Origin: Bdellovibrionales bacterium
Lineage (GTDB): Bacteria > Bdellovibrionota > UBA1018
NCBI GenBank assembly: GCA_016786465.1
Contig: JAEUWC010000026.1
Span: forward strand, 1-64,000
DNA: 64,000 bases
Direction: 5' to 3'
The position numbers and the translations under genes are program-made. Under the pieces are notes generated by a model. That model was not told where the DNA came from and did not search any database. It worked only from the letters and a program-made list of their open reading frames with translations. Below are positions 41,831 through 50,218 of this stretch, in pieces (the stretch's first letter is position 1; every line of letters starts with the position of its first letter).

Positions 41831-42850
41831 TTGGATCATTTTTTAAAGGAACGCTATCGCAAGCGTTCGCGCGAAGCGCTGAAACGAGCCATTGAAAGTG
41901 GATCGATCACCGTTGAAAGGGACCTGGCGACGGGATTGGTCGTGGGGCGACTGAAACCCAGCACGCAGCTGATCCCAGGTGATTCGGTTTTGGTGCTTTC
42001 GGAAAGAAAACCTGAACCGCCGGTGAACTTTAATTACAAAGTTTTACACGAAGACGATGATCTTTTTGTGATTGAAAAGCCAGCGAACCTTCCCGTTCAT
42101 CCGGCTGGCCGGTATTTTTTCAACACGCTTTTGGTTCATCTGAAGACGGAAGGTCACAAGAACCCGATGAAGGCCGAACGGGAATTTTTCTTGGTTCACC
42201 GGATCGATAAGGAAACCAGTGGCATCTTGGTTTTAGCCAAAGAACGCACGGTAGCTGCGGATTTGGTGAAGCAATTTGCGGATCGAAAAACTGAAAAAAC
42301 TTATCTGGCCATCGCCCGCGGAAAAACACCGGATGAATTCGAAGTCGACGCGCCCATGAACCGGGATCCCCATTCGGCGATTGGTCTAAAGATGGCGATT
42401 CTGCCTGAAGATTCCGGAGGACTTTCGGCCAAGACCCGGTTTAAGCGCTTGGAAATGATCGAATGCGCGCCGTCGACCCCGGGCGCAGAACCGAATTACT
42501 TGTCGATTGTAGAATGCTATCCCAAGACCGGGCGTCAACATCAGATTCGCTTGCATCTGGAACACGCGGGCCACCCGATTCTGGGCGATAAGCTTTACGG
42601 GCTACCTGAAAAAGAAGCGCTGAAATTTTATGATCGCGCGCGCCTAACCCCCGAAGACGAAGCTAGGCTTTTGCACCCACGTCATGCGCTTCATTCGGCG
42701 GGAATTCGCTTTACGAACCCCACCACAAAACGCCCGATGGAATTTAAATCCGGCTTGCCAGAAGACCTGATGGAATTCATTCGCGACGCCAAGGCGGGCC
42801 GCGTGGACTTTCGGTTTGCTCACCCCTTAAAAGCACAAAGCCCCCACTGA
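41831..42850 (+). CDS. RluA-family pseudouridine synthase with S4 domain
   Basis: A 339-residue enzyme that isomerises uridine in rRNA or tRNA. An N-terminal S4 RNA-binding domain (LDHFLKERYRKRSREALKRAI...) is followed by the catalytic domain with VIEKPANLPVHP, FLVHRIDKETSGILVLAK (catalytic Asp), YLSIVECYPKTGRQHQIRLHLEHAGHPILGDKLYG. The start is TTG at 41831 with AAGGA six bases upstream; the frame is open back to the prkA stop without an ATG or GTG, so a non-standard start further upstream (CTG 41753 after GGGAG) is possible. Same strand as prkA. Confidence 0.88.
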   Translation: MDHFLKERYRKRSREALKRAIESGSITVERDLATGLVVGRLKPSTQLIPGDSVLVLSERKPEPPVNFNYKVLHEDDDLFVIEKPANLPVHPAGRYFFNTLLVHLKTEGHKNPMKAEREFFLVHRIDKETSGILVLAKERTVAADLVKQFADRKTEKTYLAIARGKTPDEFEVDAPMNRDPHSAIGLKMAILPEDSGGLSAKTRFKRLEMIECAPSTPGAEPNYLSIVECYPKTGRQHQIRLHLEHAGHPILGDKLYGLPEKEALKFYDRARLTPEDEARLLHPRHALHSAGIRFTNPTTKRPMEFKSGLPEDLMEFIRDAKAGRVDFRFAHPLKAQSPH

Positions 42851-42873
42851 CTTTCGTCAGCGAGGGCTTTTGT
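42837..42873 (+). terminator. Rho-independent terminator
   Basis: AAAGCCCCC, inner stem CTGAC/GTCAG, then GAGGGCTTTT. It begins inside the last codons of the pseudouridine synthase gene and ends its transcript. Confidence 0.8.
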
Positions 42874-42891
42874 CGTGACTGGGTCTAGCGC

Positions 42892-43182
42892 TTACTTCGC
42901 TTTTTTACGAAATAGGCCGCCTCTTTGTTTCTTTTGCGCATGGATGTCGCCGCCCTTTACGTTTTTCTGAGCATGAACATCGCCGCCTTTTAGCTGGCCT
43001 TTGGCCTTCCGTCCTTTGAATAGGCGCGCCAAAAGTCCGCGTCGTTCACCTTTTCTTTTTCGGAAAGACTGTTCAATTTGCTGCCCCAATTCAGCCTTAG
43101 ATGGTTTCTTTGCCATCGCAACATTCTCGAGGGATGCTGCTCCTACAATCAACGCTAACGTCAAAACGAATGTCTTCATCAT
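42892..43182 (-). CDS. Small exported basic protein with GGDxHAQK repeats
   Basis: A 96-residue protein with signal peptide (cleavage after AMA, near residue 24). The mature part is very basic (RKRKGERRGLLARLFKGRK) and holds two direct repeats of KGGD-V/I-HAQK, each 12 residues, plus a third partial GGL. It could bind nucleic acid or anionic polymers in the periplasm. First of three small exported-protein genes on this strand. Family not recognised. Confidence 0.5.
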   Translation of the reverse strand: MMKTFVLTLALIVGAASLENVAMAKKPSKAELGQQIEQSFRKRKGERRGLLARLFKGRKAKGQLKGGDVHAQKNVKGGDIHAQKKQRGGLFRKKAK

Positions 43183-43227
43183 AACTTTTTTCCTCGTTCC
43201 AAATTCAATCGATTCTTGTCTTCGAAA

Positions 43228-43626
43228 TTATTTACAAACAGCGGCCATCTTTTGGTTCCAGGCGTCGTTGAAGCCCTTGTCGCCTAGTTTTTCAATGTCG
43301 ATAGCAGGGTCATTCAACACTGAATTAGCGATTTCCTTGCAGTGTTTTTCCGAAGCTTCAAGCACAGGATCAAACTTTTGACTGATGCACTGATCGTCTT
43401 TCGCAGCATCGCCCGTATTGCATCCCAATTGCGCGATCGTTGCGTCGTACAGTTTCGTATTCAGCGGAGTCATACAACCCATCGCATGACAGGGAAGATA
43501 AAAGGCACTGATACAATTCGACCGAGATTGCCAGTTGAATTGGTTTTTGTTCAACACGCATCCCACATCAGCACTGGCCTGCTGAATCCCCATCAATGAC
43601 ACAATCGCGACTAAGAACACTTTCAT
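43228..43626 (-). CDS. Small exported cysteine-rich protein
   Basis: A 132-residue protein with signal peptide (cleavage after ASA, near residue 19) and eight cysteines in the mature part, several close together (CHAMGCM, GCNTG, DDQC, KHC). This implies a disulfide-bonded periplasmic protein. A GGAGAG site precedes the start. Family not recognised. Confidence 0.5.
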   Translation of the reverse strand: MKVFLVAIVSLMGIQQASADVGCVLNKNQFNWQSRSNCISAFYLPCHAMGCMTPLNTKLYDATIAQLGCNTGDAAKDDQCISQKFDPVLEASEKHCKEIANSVLNDPAIDIEKLGDKGFNDAWNQKMAAVCK

Positions 43627-43667
43627 GAGACTCTCCTTTTGATTCGACTACGTTCCACAAATTTCAA

Positions 43668-44390
43668 CTACTTGATTTCAACAGCGTTAGCTGGGATCTG
43701 ATCTTTAGACACACGCTTCACCTGACCATTGACGATCAGTTCGTAGTATTCGGTATGAGTTCCACCGCTGGCACCCTTACCACCCCCGCTTGGCTTATGC
43801 GCGCTGGCACCAGGCTTTTTGGATGAACCACCTGAAGCCGGCTTGCGATAAACGCCGCCGCCCTTGGCTTTTTCGTCGATGACTACCTTACGGAACTGAA
43901 CGATATCTTGCTGCTTGGGTTGTTCAATTTCACCCACCAAGACATGCGCTTCTGCTGACCAATGATCGGTCGTTTTCTTGACTTTTTCGTAAATCGGTAC
44001 GCGGTGCCTTTTCACGCCCTGAAGTCTAGCGGCCAAAGGAAACTGCCATTTGTTGCCGCGGCACTTGTCGATGATCACCACTGGACGCGCAAAAAGCTTC
44101 AGCTTGCGGTTTCCGCCGACCTTCTTTTCGCCAATCTGTTTTCCATTCACTGTCGTGGTGGTGGGATCGTTTGCAGCGTCTTGATACGAAACGCTGATTG
44201 AATACTTGGGATCTTTATATTGACCCACGAACTGATCGACTTGGTTCTTCAAAGAAGCAACCACTTCTTCTTCGGTCTTACCTTCCGCGCGAAAGGTTTG
44301 ATCAGCGACCTTCTTTTCGACCTGCGCAAGTGCTAGCTGCGATACGGCAAGCGATACCCCGACAAAAAGACTAACGACTGGCTTCTTCAT
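43668..44390 (-). CDS. Exported protein with Gly/Ser/Lys-rich linker
   Basis: A 240-residue protein with signal peptide (cleavage after ALA, near residue 22), a globular part with predicted helix then strands (ISVSYQDAAND, KLKLFARPVVII), a low-complexity linker (GGSSKKPGASAHKPSGGGKG) and a short C-terminal strand-turn-strand (YYELIVNGQVKRVSKDQIP) that resembles small GYF/SH3-like or Tudor-like caps. GGGGGAA precedes the ATG. Family not recognised. The 212-bp space upstream to 44602 holds only short hairpins. Confidence 0.5.
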   Translation of the reverse strand: MKKPVVSLFVGVSLAVSQLALAQVEKKVADQTFRAEGKTEEEVVASLKNQVDQFVGQYKDPKYSISVSYQDAANDPTTTTVNGKQIGEKKVGGNRKLKLFARPVVIIDKCRGNKWQFPLAARLQGVKRHRVPIYEKVKKTTDHWSAEAHVLVGEIEQPKQQDIVQFRKVVIDEKAKGGGVYRKPASGGSSKKPGASAHKPSGGGKGASGGTHTEYYELIVNGQVKRVSKDQIPANAVEIK

Positions 44391-44602
44391 TTCTTCCCCC
44401 TGGAAACGTTCAACTGTACAGCTACTATTAACGCAGTATTTCTAAGTGAAGTTAAGATGGGTCATTTTCGACACACCCAAAATCATTCAGACGGTGAAGT
44501 TCTTCACTGACTTGTCGGTCAAATCTTTTGAAAACTTTAGATTTTAAGGGAAATTAGGCGGGTTTCTGCAACAGCTCTGCCGCATAACGCGACACGGCAT
44601 CC

Positions 44603-45439
44603 TTACTTCAGTTTGCCCGTCACCTCGACAAAGCCGGCACCGCTTTTCTTGGTAGCTAAATACGTCGGATAGTTTTTTAGGCGCGAAAGCCAAGGCTTTA
44701 GATTCGCCATCGCAGCGGATGTCTTGAACTTTGCAAACATGGGTTCGTCATTTGGGCTATCGCCCAAGAAAATCCAGTGATCTAGGTTTCCAATCCATTT
44801 CAAGGTCTTTGCGGGTGCCCATGCCTGGGTGTGATTCAAAAGGTTCGTAAAGCCCGCCCACTTATCGTAATCGCCAAACCAGGTGTTCACGTGGATGCTG
44901 GACAGTTTTGCGTGGGCTCCCTGCTTGTGACAAAGTTCCAGTAACGCATTCACATCTGCTTCGGGCCAAGCCGGGACGTCTTCGCAGAAATCGATCGCCA
45001 GATCGTGGTCACGGTAATTCTGATCGCTTGCGAATTTCGCATCCGGAAAACGAAAGATGATCTGGTCAGCCAGTTCGCGAAGTTTCTTTTTACGAAGCGC
45101 TTCGTCGGTGATCGCGCCTGGCGTTTCTATGCGCCGAAGTTTTCCGATTTCGCCTTTCTTTTTCGTCGGCGTCTGAAAAAGACAGAATGCTCCGTTTTCG
45201 CCCACCACTGCGTGAACGGGCCAAAAGCGCGCGATGTGATCGCACCAGCCGGCCGGACGCCCGGTGACTGGTACTAAGATGTAGCCCTTTTTGTGAAGCT
45301 TCCAAAGGGCCTGAAACGCTTCGGATGTGATCTTGCCTTCGCTTGAAAAAGTGTCGTCGATATCAAAAGCGACCGCGCGAATCTGGGAAAGATCTTTGGG
45401 TTTAGCTTTTGAAATGGATAGCGGCCCCTTAGGGGACAT
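44603..45439 (-). CDS. HAD-IIB (Cof-type) hydrolase
   Basis: A 278-residue HAD hydrolase: motif I VAFDIDDTFSSEG, motif II PVTGRPAG, a GENGA loop, and motif IV LDHWIFLGDSPNDEPMF. The C2-type cap between residues 90 and 190 fits sugar or mannosyl-3-phosphoglycerate phosphatase-like enzymes. Cytoplasmic; substrate unknown. Its first codons overlap the stop of the upstream barrel gene by 11 bp. Confidence 0.82.
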   Translation of the reverse strand: MSPKGPLSISKAKPKDLSQIRAVAFDIDDTFSSEGKITSEAFQALWKLHKKGYILVPVTGRPAGWCDHIARFWPVHAVVGENGAFCLFQTPTKKKGEIGKLRRIETPGAITDEALRKKKLRELADQIIFRFPDAKFASDQNYRDHDLAIDFCEDVPAWPEADVNALLELCHKQGAHAKLSSIHVNTWFGDYDKWAGFTNLLNHTQAWAPAKTLKWIGNLDHWIFLGDSPNDEPMFAKFKTSAAMANLKPWLSRLKNYPTYLATKKSGAGFVEVTGKLK

Positions 45440-46070
45440 AGATCAAAGCTGCCGAAAAGTAAGACTGCGTATTGGAAGAAACGCCAATTCCCAGTTCCAT
45501 CGAATAGCGGAATTTCGGGTGGTTGGTGAACAAGGTTCCGAAAACCAAGGACCCCTGCCCCGTGTAACGGCCATCGGAAAGTTGCAGGCCCAATGGCACG
45601 GCAAAGAAAGGTTCGATTTCATCCGATCCCGACATTTTGAACGTTTTGTGGATGTAAGGAATTCCGACCAGATCCAAAAGTCCGATCGTGGCAGATGCGT
45701 CGGCTTGGGTGGGTGCCGGTGTTCGGTAATAGATCCCCTGCACGGCCATTCCGATTCCGGGCTGGCCCTGAATGTCGGGGAAGAAATCAAAGGTCAGGTT
45801 TCCGCCGAATCGAAAGTTCTTGGAACCGCCGCCGCTTCCAATCAAAAGATTCAGGTTTGAAAGATCCGATAACCCGTAATTGAAGCGAAGGTTTCCCGAC
45901 AATCCCGCGCCTTTATTGAAAGTGATGACGGGTTCTAGCCCGATGCTCATTTTAGTGGGTTGAGTGTAATGAACGGTGTTGGAAACCCCGACGCCTGCAA
46001 CGGCGGTCTGGGGCAACGTCACCCATGAAAGGGCCAGTGCCCCTACGACGGAAATTGCCTTTGTTTTCAT
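45429..46070 (-). CDS. Exported outer-membrane barrel-like protein
   Basis: A 213-residue protein with signal peptide (cleavage after AVA, near residue 25). The mature part is a series of alternating strands (LSGNLRFNYGLSDL, NFRFGGNLTFDFFPD, YSMELGIGVS) ending SYFSAALIYVP, consistent with a small outer-membrane barrel. I chose ATG at 46070, where the signal peptide begins. Family not recognised. Confidence 0.55.
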   Translation of the reverse strand: MKTKAISVVGALALSWVTLPQTAVAGVGVSNTVHYTQPTKMSIGLEPVITFNKGAGLSGNLRFNYGLSDLSNLNLLIGSGGGSKNFRFGGNLTFDFFPDIQGQPGIGMAVQGIYYRTPAPTQADASATIGLLDLVGIPYIHKTFKMSGSDEIEPFFAVPLGLQLSDGRYTGQGSLVFGTLFTNHPKFRYSMELGIGVSSNTQSYFSAALIYVP

Positions 46071-46200
46071 GGACCCGAGCTTACAGGCTGAACGCCGCAA
46101 CGTGCAAGCGCCCTTCAAAAAAACCTTTCGCTCGGCCATTGACAGGCGGTGGTTCCCCGCATAAAAACCAGGGCTTACGTCATTCTTCAGGGCGTGTTGT

Positions 46201-46278
46201 GGTGGCCGTAGCTCAGTTGGTTAGAGCATCGGATTGTGATTCCGAGGGTCGGGGGTTCAAGTCCCCTCGGTCACCCCA
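46201..46278 (+). tRNA. tRNA-His (GTG)
   Basis: Acceptor GTGGCCG/CGGTCAC, D-arm GCTCAGTTGGTTAGAGC, anticodon loop with GTG, T-arm GGGGGTTCAAGTCCCC, G-1 paired to discriminator C73 as required for His, and an encoded CCA. Its 3' end is duplicated at 46468-46486. Confidence 0.96.
46258..46276 (+). repeat. Direct repeat, left copy (att-like, inside tRNA-His)
   Basis: The 19-bp sequence CAAGTCCCCTCGGTCACCC within the T-arm and acceptor of tRNA-His recurs exactly at 46468-46486. Such duplication of a tRNA 3' end is the usual trace of integration by a tyrosine recombinase. Confidence 0.7.
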
Positions 46279-46280
46279 TA

Positions 46281-46327
46281 AATAAAAAAGTCGGCGTGCC
46301 CGTCAGGGTGCGGCGGCTTTTTTATTT
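46281..46327 (+). terminator. Long A/T-flanked hairpin after tRNA-His
   Basis: AAATAAAAAAG ... CTTTTTTATTT enclose an imperfect GC-rich stem (GCGTGCCC/GGGTGCG). It would end the tRNA transcript and could work in both directions. Confidence 0.75.
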
Positions 46328-46467
46328 ATGGGGTTATGCAGTGAAAAAACGCGCGAGCGTTTTGTACCTTTCGAGGGGTTGAAAGGCGGACTGAGCGGGG
46401 TTCCTGCTTGCGGATCGCGAAGGAGCCCAGCCTGTAGGTCGAGCGCGAAAGCGCGAGAACCGGAAGG
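46328..46467 (+). other. Hairpin-rich stretch between the direct repeats
   Basis: No convincing gene. Three hairpins are visible: AAAACGC-GCGA-GCGTTTT (46346-46363), CCTTTC...GAAAGG (about 46366-46385) and GCGC-GAAA-GCGC (about 46443-46454). It may be part of a longer RNA following tRNA-His or a remnant of an excised element. Confidence 0.4.
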
Positions 46468-46486
46468 CAAGTCCCCTCGGTCACCC
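46468..46486 (+). repeat. Direct repeat, right copy (att-like)
   Basis: Exact second copy of the 19-bp tRNA-His 3' end, 210 bp from the first, followed by a terminator and then genes of unlike composition. Confidence 0.7.
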
Positions 46487-46496
46487 TATCAATTTG

Positions 46497-46538
46497 AAGG
46501 CCTGTTGGAGCGAAAGCCCAAGCAGGCCTTTATTTTTT
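46497..46538 (+). terminator. Rho-independent terminator after the right repeat
   Basis: AAGGCCTG-TTGG, loop AGCGAAAGC, CCAA-G-CAGGCCTT and a T-rich tail (TATTTTTT). Confidence 0.85.
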
Positions 46539-46586
46539 ATACGCAATCCGAAACACTGACCCCATCGGCAAAAGAGGACCTTTATA

Positions 46587-47663
46587 ATGAAGAATAAACC
46601 TATACCTATTCTGACACCAGTGGCCATAGCAGTGGCTTCCATCACGGACGCCGCATACGCTGCAAAGCCACACGGAATCTCACTGGGTGGCTTCATTGAC
46701 GCGTACATTGCGTATGACGTGAATAATCCATCCAATTTAGATCGTTCTTTTACAACCCAACCCGCACGCCATAACGAATTTAACATTAACCTCGCCTATC
46801 TAGAGGCAAAACTTGAGCGAGAGAAAGTTCATGGCAGGCTGGCTCTTCAAGCCGGAACATCAGTGCAAAGTAATTACGCCTCGGAACCAACAGTTGGTTC
46901 TGTCAGTGGCCCAAACCTTTCACGTCATCTTCAAGAAGCGTTCGTGGGTTATCGCTTAGGAGATGCTACTTGGATCGACGCAGGGATCATGCTTTCCCAT
47001 ATCGGCGTTGAAAGTTTCATTTCAAAAGATAACCTGCTTTACACACGATCATTGGTTGCGGACTTTTCGCCCTACTACGAAACTGGGGTCAGACTAAGCC
47101 ACTCATTCAACGACCAGCTTTCGGCACAGCTTTTAGTTTTGAACGGCTGGCAAATCATTTCAGAGAATAACCAAAACAAAGCATTGGGCACTCAACTCTC
47201 GTATTCGTTCAATCCAAAGCTCACGTTGATCTACAATACTTTTTTCGGCAGAGAATCTTCTTTTCGTCATTTTCACGATTTGATTTTGAAATTCACACCT
47301 GACGAGGCTTGGAGTTTTGCTGCTCAGGCCGACATTGGTTTTCAAGATGAAGCCCCCGGAGGTCAGAACGCCAGCTGGAATGGCTTTTCGGTAATGGCAA
47401 AGCGTTCAATTTCTCAGATGTTCGCCATTACTTCACGCGTTGAAAGATACACTGATCCTAAACAGGTTTTGATCGCCTCCAGTTACGGGCATGCATTTCA
47501 ATCCTGGGGCGCGTCCTTAGGTTTAGATGCAAATCTTGACTCTAATATTTGGTGGAGGAATGAAGTCCGTGGGTATTTCTCGGACCAGGCGATTTTTCCT
47601 TCAGACAACGGATTTAAAACTACAGACGGCGTGATCGTATCGTCGATCTCGGCTGCGTTTTAA
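46587..47663 (+). CDS. Outer-membrane porin (BBP2/OmpL-like)
   Basis: A 358-residue protein with signal peptide (cleavage after AYA, near residue 25) followed by GISLGGFIDAYIAYDVNNP, a common opening of BBP2 (OmpL-like) porins, and about sixteen alternating strands ending SSISAAF. AGAGGA precedes the ATG. Codon choice is more A+T-rich and less biased to GAA/TTC runs of the neighbouring genes, and it stands next to a duplicated tRNA end, so it may have been acquired by transfer. Confidence 0.7.
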   Translation: MKNKPIPILTPVAIAVASITDAAYAAKPHGISLGGFIDAYIAYDVNNPSNLDRSFTTQPARHNEFNINLAYLEAKLEREKVHGRLALQAGTSVQSNYASEPTVGSVSGPNLSRHLQEAFVGYRLGDATWIDAGIMLSHIGVESFISKDNLLYTRSLVADFSPYYETGVRLSHSFNDQLSAQLLVLNGWQIISENNQNKALGTQLSYSFNPKLTLIYNTFFGRESSFRHFHDLILKFTPDEAWSFAAQADIGFQDEAPGGQNASWNGFSVMAKRSISQMFAITSRVERYTDPKQVLIASSYGHAFQSWGASLGLDANLDSNIWWRNEVRGYFSDQAIFPSDNGFKTTDGVIVSSISAAF

Positions 47664-47812
47664 GGAGGTACTCCGTTAGAAAGTGTCGCGGCTGCATATC
47701 ACGGGACTCCTGCAAAAGGAAGAAACCATGGCAGGGCCGCCCGGGAACTCAATTTCTTCAGTGTTGACACCACGGGTAACCTAAATGATTCACATAAGCT
47801 TTTAAGGTACTC

Positions 47813-48562
47813 ATGCGCGCAATTTTGCTTCCAAGTTTGTTCATGCTTCTAGCTTGCAGTCACCTGCCGGCTCAGGCTCGGTCTAGTCAAACTTTGCAGA
47901 GCGTTTCAATTTCTAAAGTTGATGCTGATCTAAGAGCTTACGACAGCACAGTTGCGAATATGGAGGCCACAGTTGCGGCGCCAAAAGCCAACCCAAAAGA
48001 CATGGGTTGGGTTAAGAAAAAACTGAAGCACATGTTTGATGTTGATCAGTACATGCGCAAGCAAATGAACTTGCCGTTTGAACATTCTTACAACGAAGCT
48101 GAAAAGGAATATTTCTCGAAGGAATACAGCAAGCGGTTCAAACAAGTGGACAACAAGAACACCGAGGACCTCAAGGGACTTCTAAAAATTTACCGTTGGT
48201 TCGTGACGAGCAAGTTTGGTGCAGAGGCTGACAACCATGCATGGACACTTGTCCAGCATGCTGACGAGCAGCCAGAGTTTCAAAAACAGGTATTGGCTAT
48301 TTTAACTGGTTTGTACAAAACAAAAGAAACCAGTCCAAAAAACTACGCCTATCTATTTGATCGAGTGGCGGCTTCATTTTCTGATATTGGCAACCGAAAG
48401 TTACAACGCTACGGCACTCAAGGCCAATGCACGGGCCCTGGCAAATGGGCGCCAATTCCTATGGAAGAACCCTCAAAAGTTGACCAGCGCCGTGCCGATG
48501 TGGGCTTAGGCTCGATGGCAGAGTACATCGCAATGTTTAAGAATATCTGCCACTCGAATTGA
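47813..48562 (+). CDS. DUF6624-like lipoprotein
   Basis: A 249-residue protein with a lipoprotein-type signal (FMLLAC at about residue 15, or signal peptidase I cleavage after QARS). The middle and C terminus show the marks of DUF6624 as I know it: VDQYMRKQM, NTEDLKGLLKIYRWFVTSKFG, WTLVQHADEQPEFQKQVL, YAYLFDRV and LQRYGTQGQC. Function unknown. Like the porin upstream it has a more A+T-rich codon use than the rest of the window. The 149-bp gap before it holds a TTGACA at about 47764 but no clear -10. Confidence 0.65.
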   Translation: MRAILLPSLFMLLACSHLPAQARSSQTLQSVSISKVDADLRAYDSTVANMEATVAAPKANPKDMGWVKKKLKHMFDVDQYMRKQMNLPFEHSYNEAEKEYFSKEYSKRFKQVDNKNTEDLKGLLKIYRWFVTSKFGAEADNHAWTLVQHADEQPEFQKQVLAILTGLYKTKETSPKNYAYLFDRVAASFSDIGNRKLQRYGTQGQCTGPGKWAPIPMEEPSKVDQRRADVGLGSMAEYIAMFKNICHSN

Positions 48563-48608
48563 TAAAAAGACGGTTCGTTGCAAGGATCCATTTACCCAGA
48601 AAAGCTCT

Positions 48609-49025
48609 ATGAAAACCAAGAAACCGCCGAAAAAGAAAAGCAAGGCCCAGGAACGAATCGGCCGTGAAGGATACCACCTTCCAAAACGTTCTGAACACGA
48701 ACAGCTTGAAGGACTTAACGAAGACCTTCAAGACGCGTGGCGAACCCTTAGAAGGTTTTTGATGTCCTTGGGCAACCAAGAAGTCCGTACCTCGCACCGT
48801 TCGATCATGTTCGCCCGAAAGACCTGTTACGTTTTTGTGCGCCCAAAGAAAGCATTCATCGAATTGAACTTCTTCTTGCCGAGATCGCTTCAGTCCGAGT
48901 TCATAAAAAAGGTAACGCCGGTTTCAAAAACGAAATGGGTTCACGTCCTGCAGTTGAAGCATTCGGATCAAGTCGAAGAACCGCTTACGGATTGGATTCG
49001 CGAAGCGTTTGAGGTTTCGGGATGA
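48609..49025 (+). CDS. DUF5655-like small cytoplasmic protein
   Basis: A 138-residue protein without signal peptide. After a basic start (KTKKPPKKKSKAQERIG) it shows the DUF5655 pattern: LQDAWRTLRRFLMSLG, RTSHRSIMFARKTCYVFVRPKKAFIELNFFLP and WVHVLQLKHSDQVEEPLTDWIREAF. Such domains are found alone or fused to DNA-related enzymes; their reaction is not known. No close partner gene. Confidence 0.6.
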   Translation: MKTKKPPKKKSKAQERIGREGYHLPKRSEHEQLEGLNEDLQDAWRTLRRFLMSLGNQEVRTSHRSIMFARKTCYVFVRPKKAFIELNFFLPRSLQSEFIKKVTPVSKTKWVHVLQLKHSDQVEEPLTDWIREAFEVSG

Positions 49026-49047
49026 GGCGGCTCGTGACCTTGATGAA

Positions 49048-50067
49048 TCACTTCAGCAACGTCGAACAACCCGCGCCCGGAAGCTGCCACCCGAAGATTC
49101 GAAGCTTCCAGTAAAACGGAGCAATTCGACTGTTGTACATGCTGCGAACAAAATCGCGCCAGTCTTGGTTCTGGCGAATTCTTTCGTAAGTGTACGCCGA
49201 ATAGGTCCACATCAACCGATCCCCTAAAAAGTGGTTCAGCATCGGGTAACCTTCGGTTGCGATCACTAAGCTTTTGGCCTGGGCCATGTAATCCAAAGTT
49301 TTTAGGGTTCTCGCCAATCGCTGTTCCGGGATGTATCGCCCCCACCAAGCATTACTGATATCGACCACACTGATCTTCACGCCGGCATCTTTTAGCGCAA
49401 CGACGATTTCTTCCATTCGCGAATCGTCACCCCAATCGCCCTGAGCAGCGACAATTTTTCCTTCATCCGCCATTTTCTTTAGGCGCATGAAAAGAGCATC
49501 CTCGAAAAGATAATTCACGCCGTTGAAACCCCGGTTCTTCACGGGGTTGGCGACTTCAATTCCAGGTTCGTGCGATTCGGTCGAACTATTTTGGTACGAC
49601 AAGCTTTTCCACCGCTGATGAAAGGATCCCAATCGAGCCGTTTCATCTTCCGAAAGCCCCACCTGCCTAGCACGTTGCAACCAAACTTCCGGATCCCGTT
49701 CTTGTCGAAGACGAAGGTAGTCTTCACGGTCACTGGCCATTTTCAATAGGCTGATATTGACGCGATTGTAGATCGTGACGTTTGGGTTGATGTCGACCAA
49801 AAGAAGGTGTGAAACTCGCCCGCCATTTGCGGCCCCGATAAAACCGCGTTCGGTCCCCACTGAAATGTAAACGCCTTCGGGCGCAGCCTGATAAGCCTTT
49901 AGCGCGTCTTCTGGAAAGCGTTCGTTTGCGACCAAATATTCATCCAGCTGAACCAGTTCCCGAGTCGGCGTCAGATCAACTTCCTTCAGCCGAATGAACG
50001 GATCGACTGCCCAGACCGAATGCAGCGAAACAAACGCCAAAAGTGGTGCAAAAAATGAAAGAACCAC
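49048..50067 (-). CDS. Exported protein of unknown function
   Basis: A 339-residue protein with signal peptide (cleavage after VWA, near residue 20). The segment GVYISVGTERGFIGAANGGRVSHLLLVDINPNVTIYN looks like a Rossmann-type nucleotide or SAM fold with an acidic residue after strand 2, and VVALKDAGVKISVVDISNAWW like a second Rossmann half. This hints at a methyltransferase-like scaffold, though export argues against SAM chemistry. Start is GTG at 50067. Family not recognised. Confidence 0.5.
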   Translation of the reverse strand: MVLSFFAPLLAFVSLHSVWAVDPFIRLKEVDLTPTRELVQLDEYLVANERFPEDALKAYQAAPEGVYISVGTERGFIGAANGGRVSHLLLVDINPNVTIYNRVNISLLKMASDREDYLRLRQERDPEVWLQRARQVGLSEDETARLGSFHQRWKSLSYQNSSTESHEPGIEVANPVKNRGFNGVNYLFEDALFMRLKKMADEGKIVAAQGDWGDDSRMEEIVVALKDAGVKISVVDISNAWWGRYIPEQRLARTLKTLDYMAQAKSLVIATEGYPMLNHFLGDRLMWTYSAYTYERIRQNQDWRDFVRSMYNSRIAPFYWKLRIFGWQLPGAGCSTLLK

Positions 50068-50218
50068 CCTACTTTTTCGACTAAAAGCCGCCGAAACCTA
50101 AGCGTCAAGAAATCAACCATTTTGGGGCCGAACTGACCGAATTCTTCTAAATCTACCGAAGCCTTTGGCCGAAAAGTCGAAGTGGGAAATCGAGCCGCCC
50201 TGTCCCCATGAAGCAGGA

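Noticed and set aside
46468-46486. Second tRNA-His gene
   Set aside because: Only the T-arm and acceptor 3' half is repeated; there is no anticodon arm or 5' acceptor strand ahead of it.
46328-46597. 89-codon open frame after tRNA-His
   Set aside because: It crosses the hairpins, the repeat and a strong terminator and overlaps the porin start; no ribosome site and Arg/Ser-rich random-looking product.
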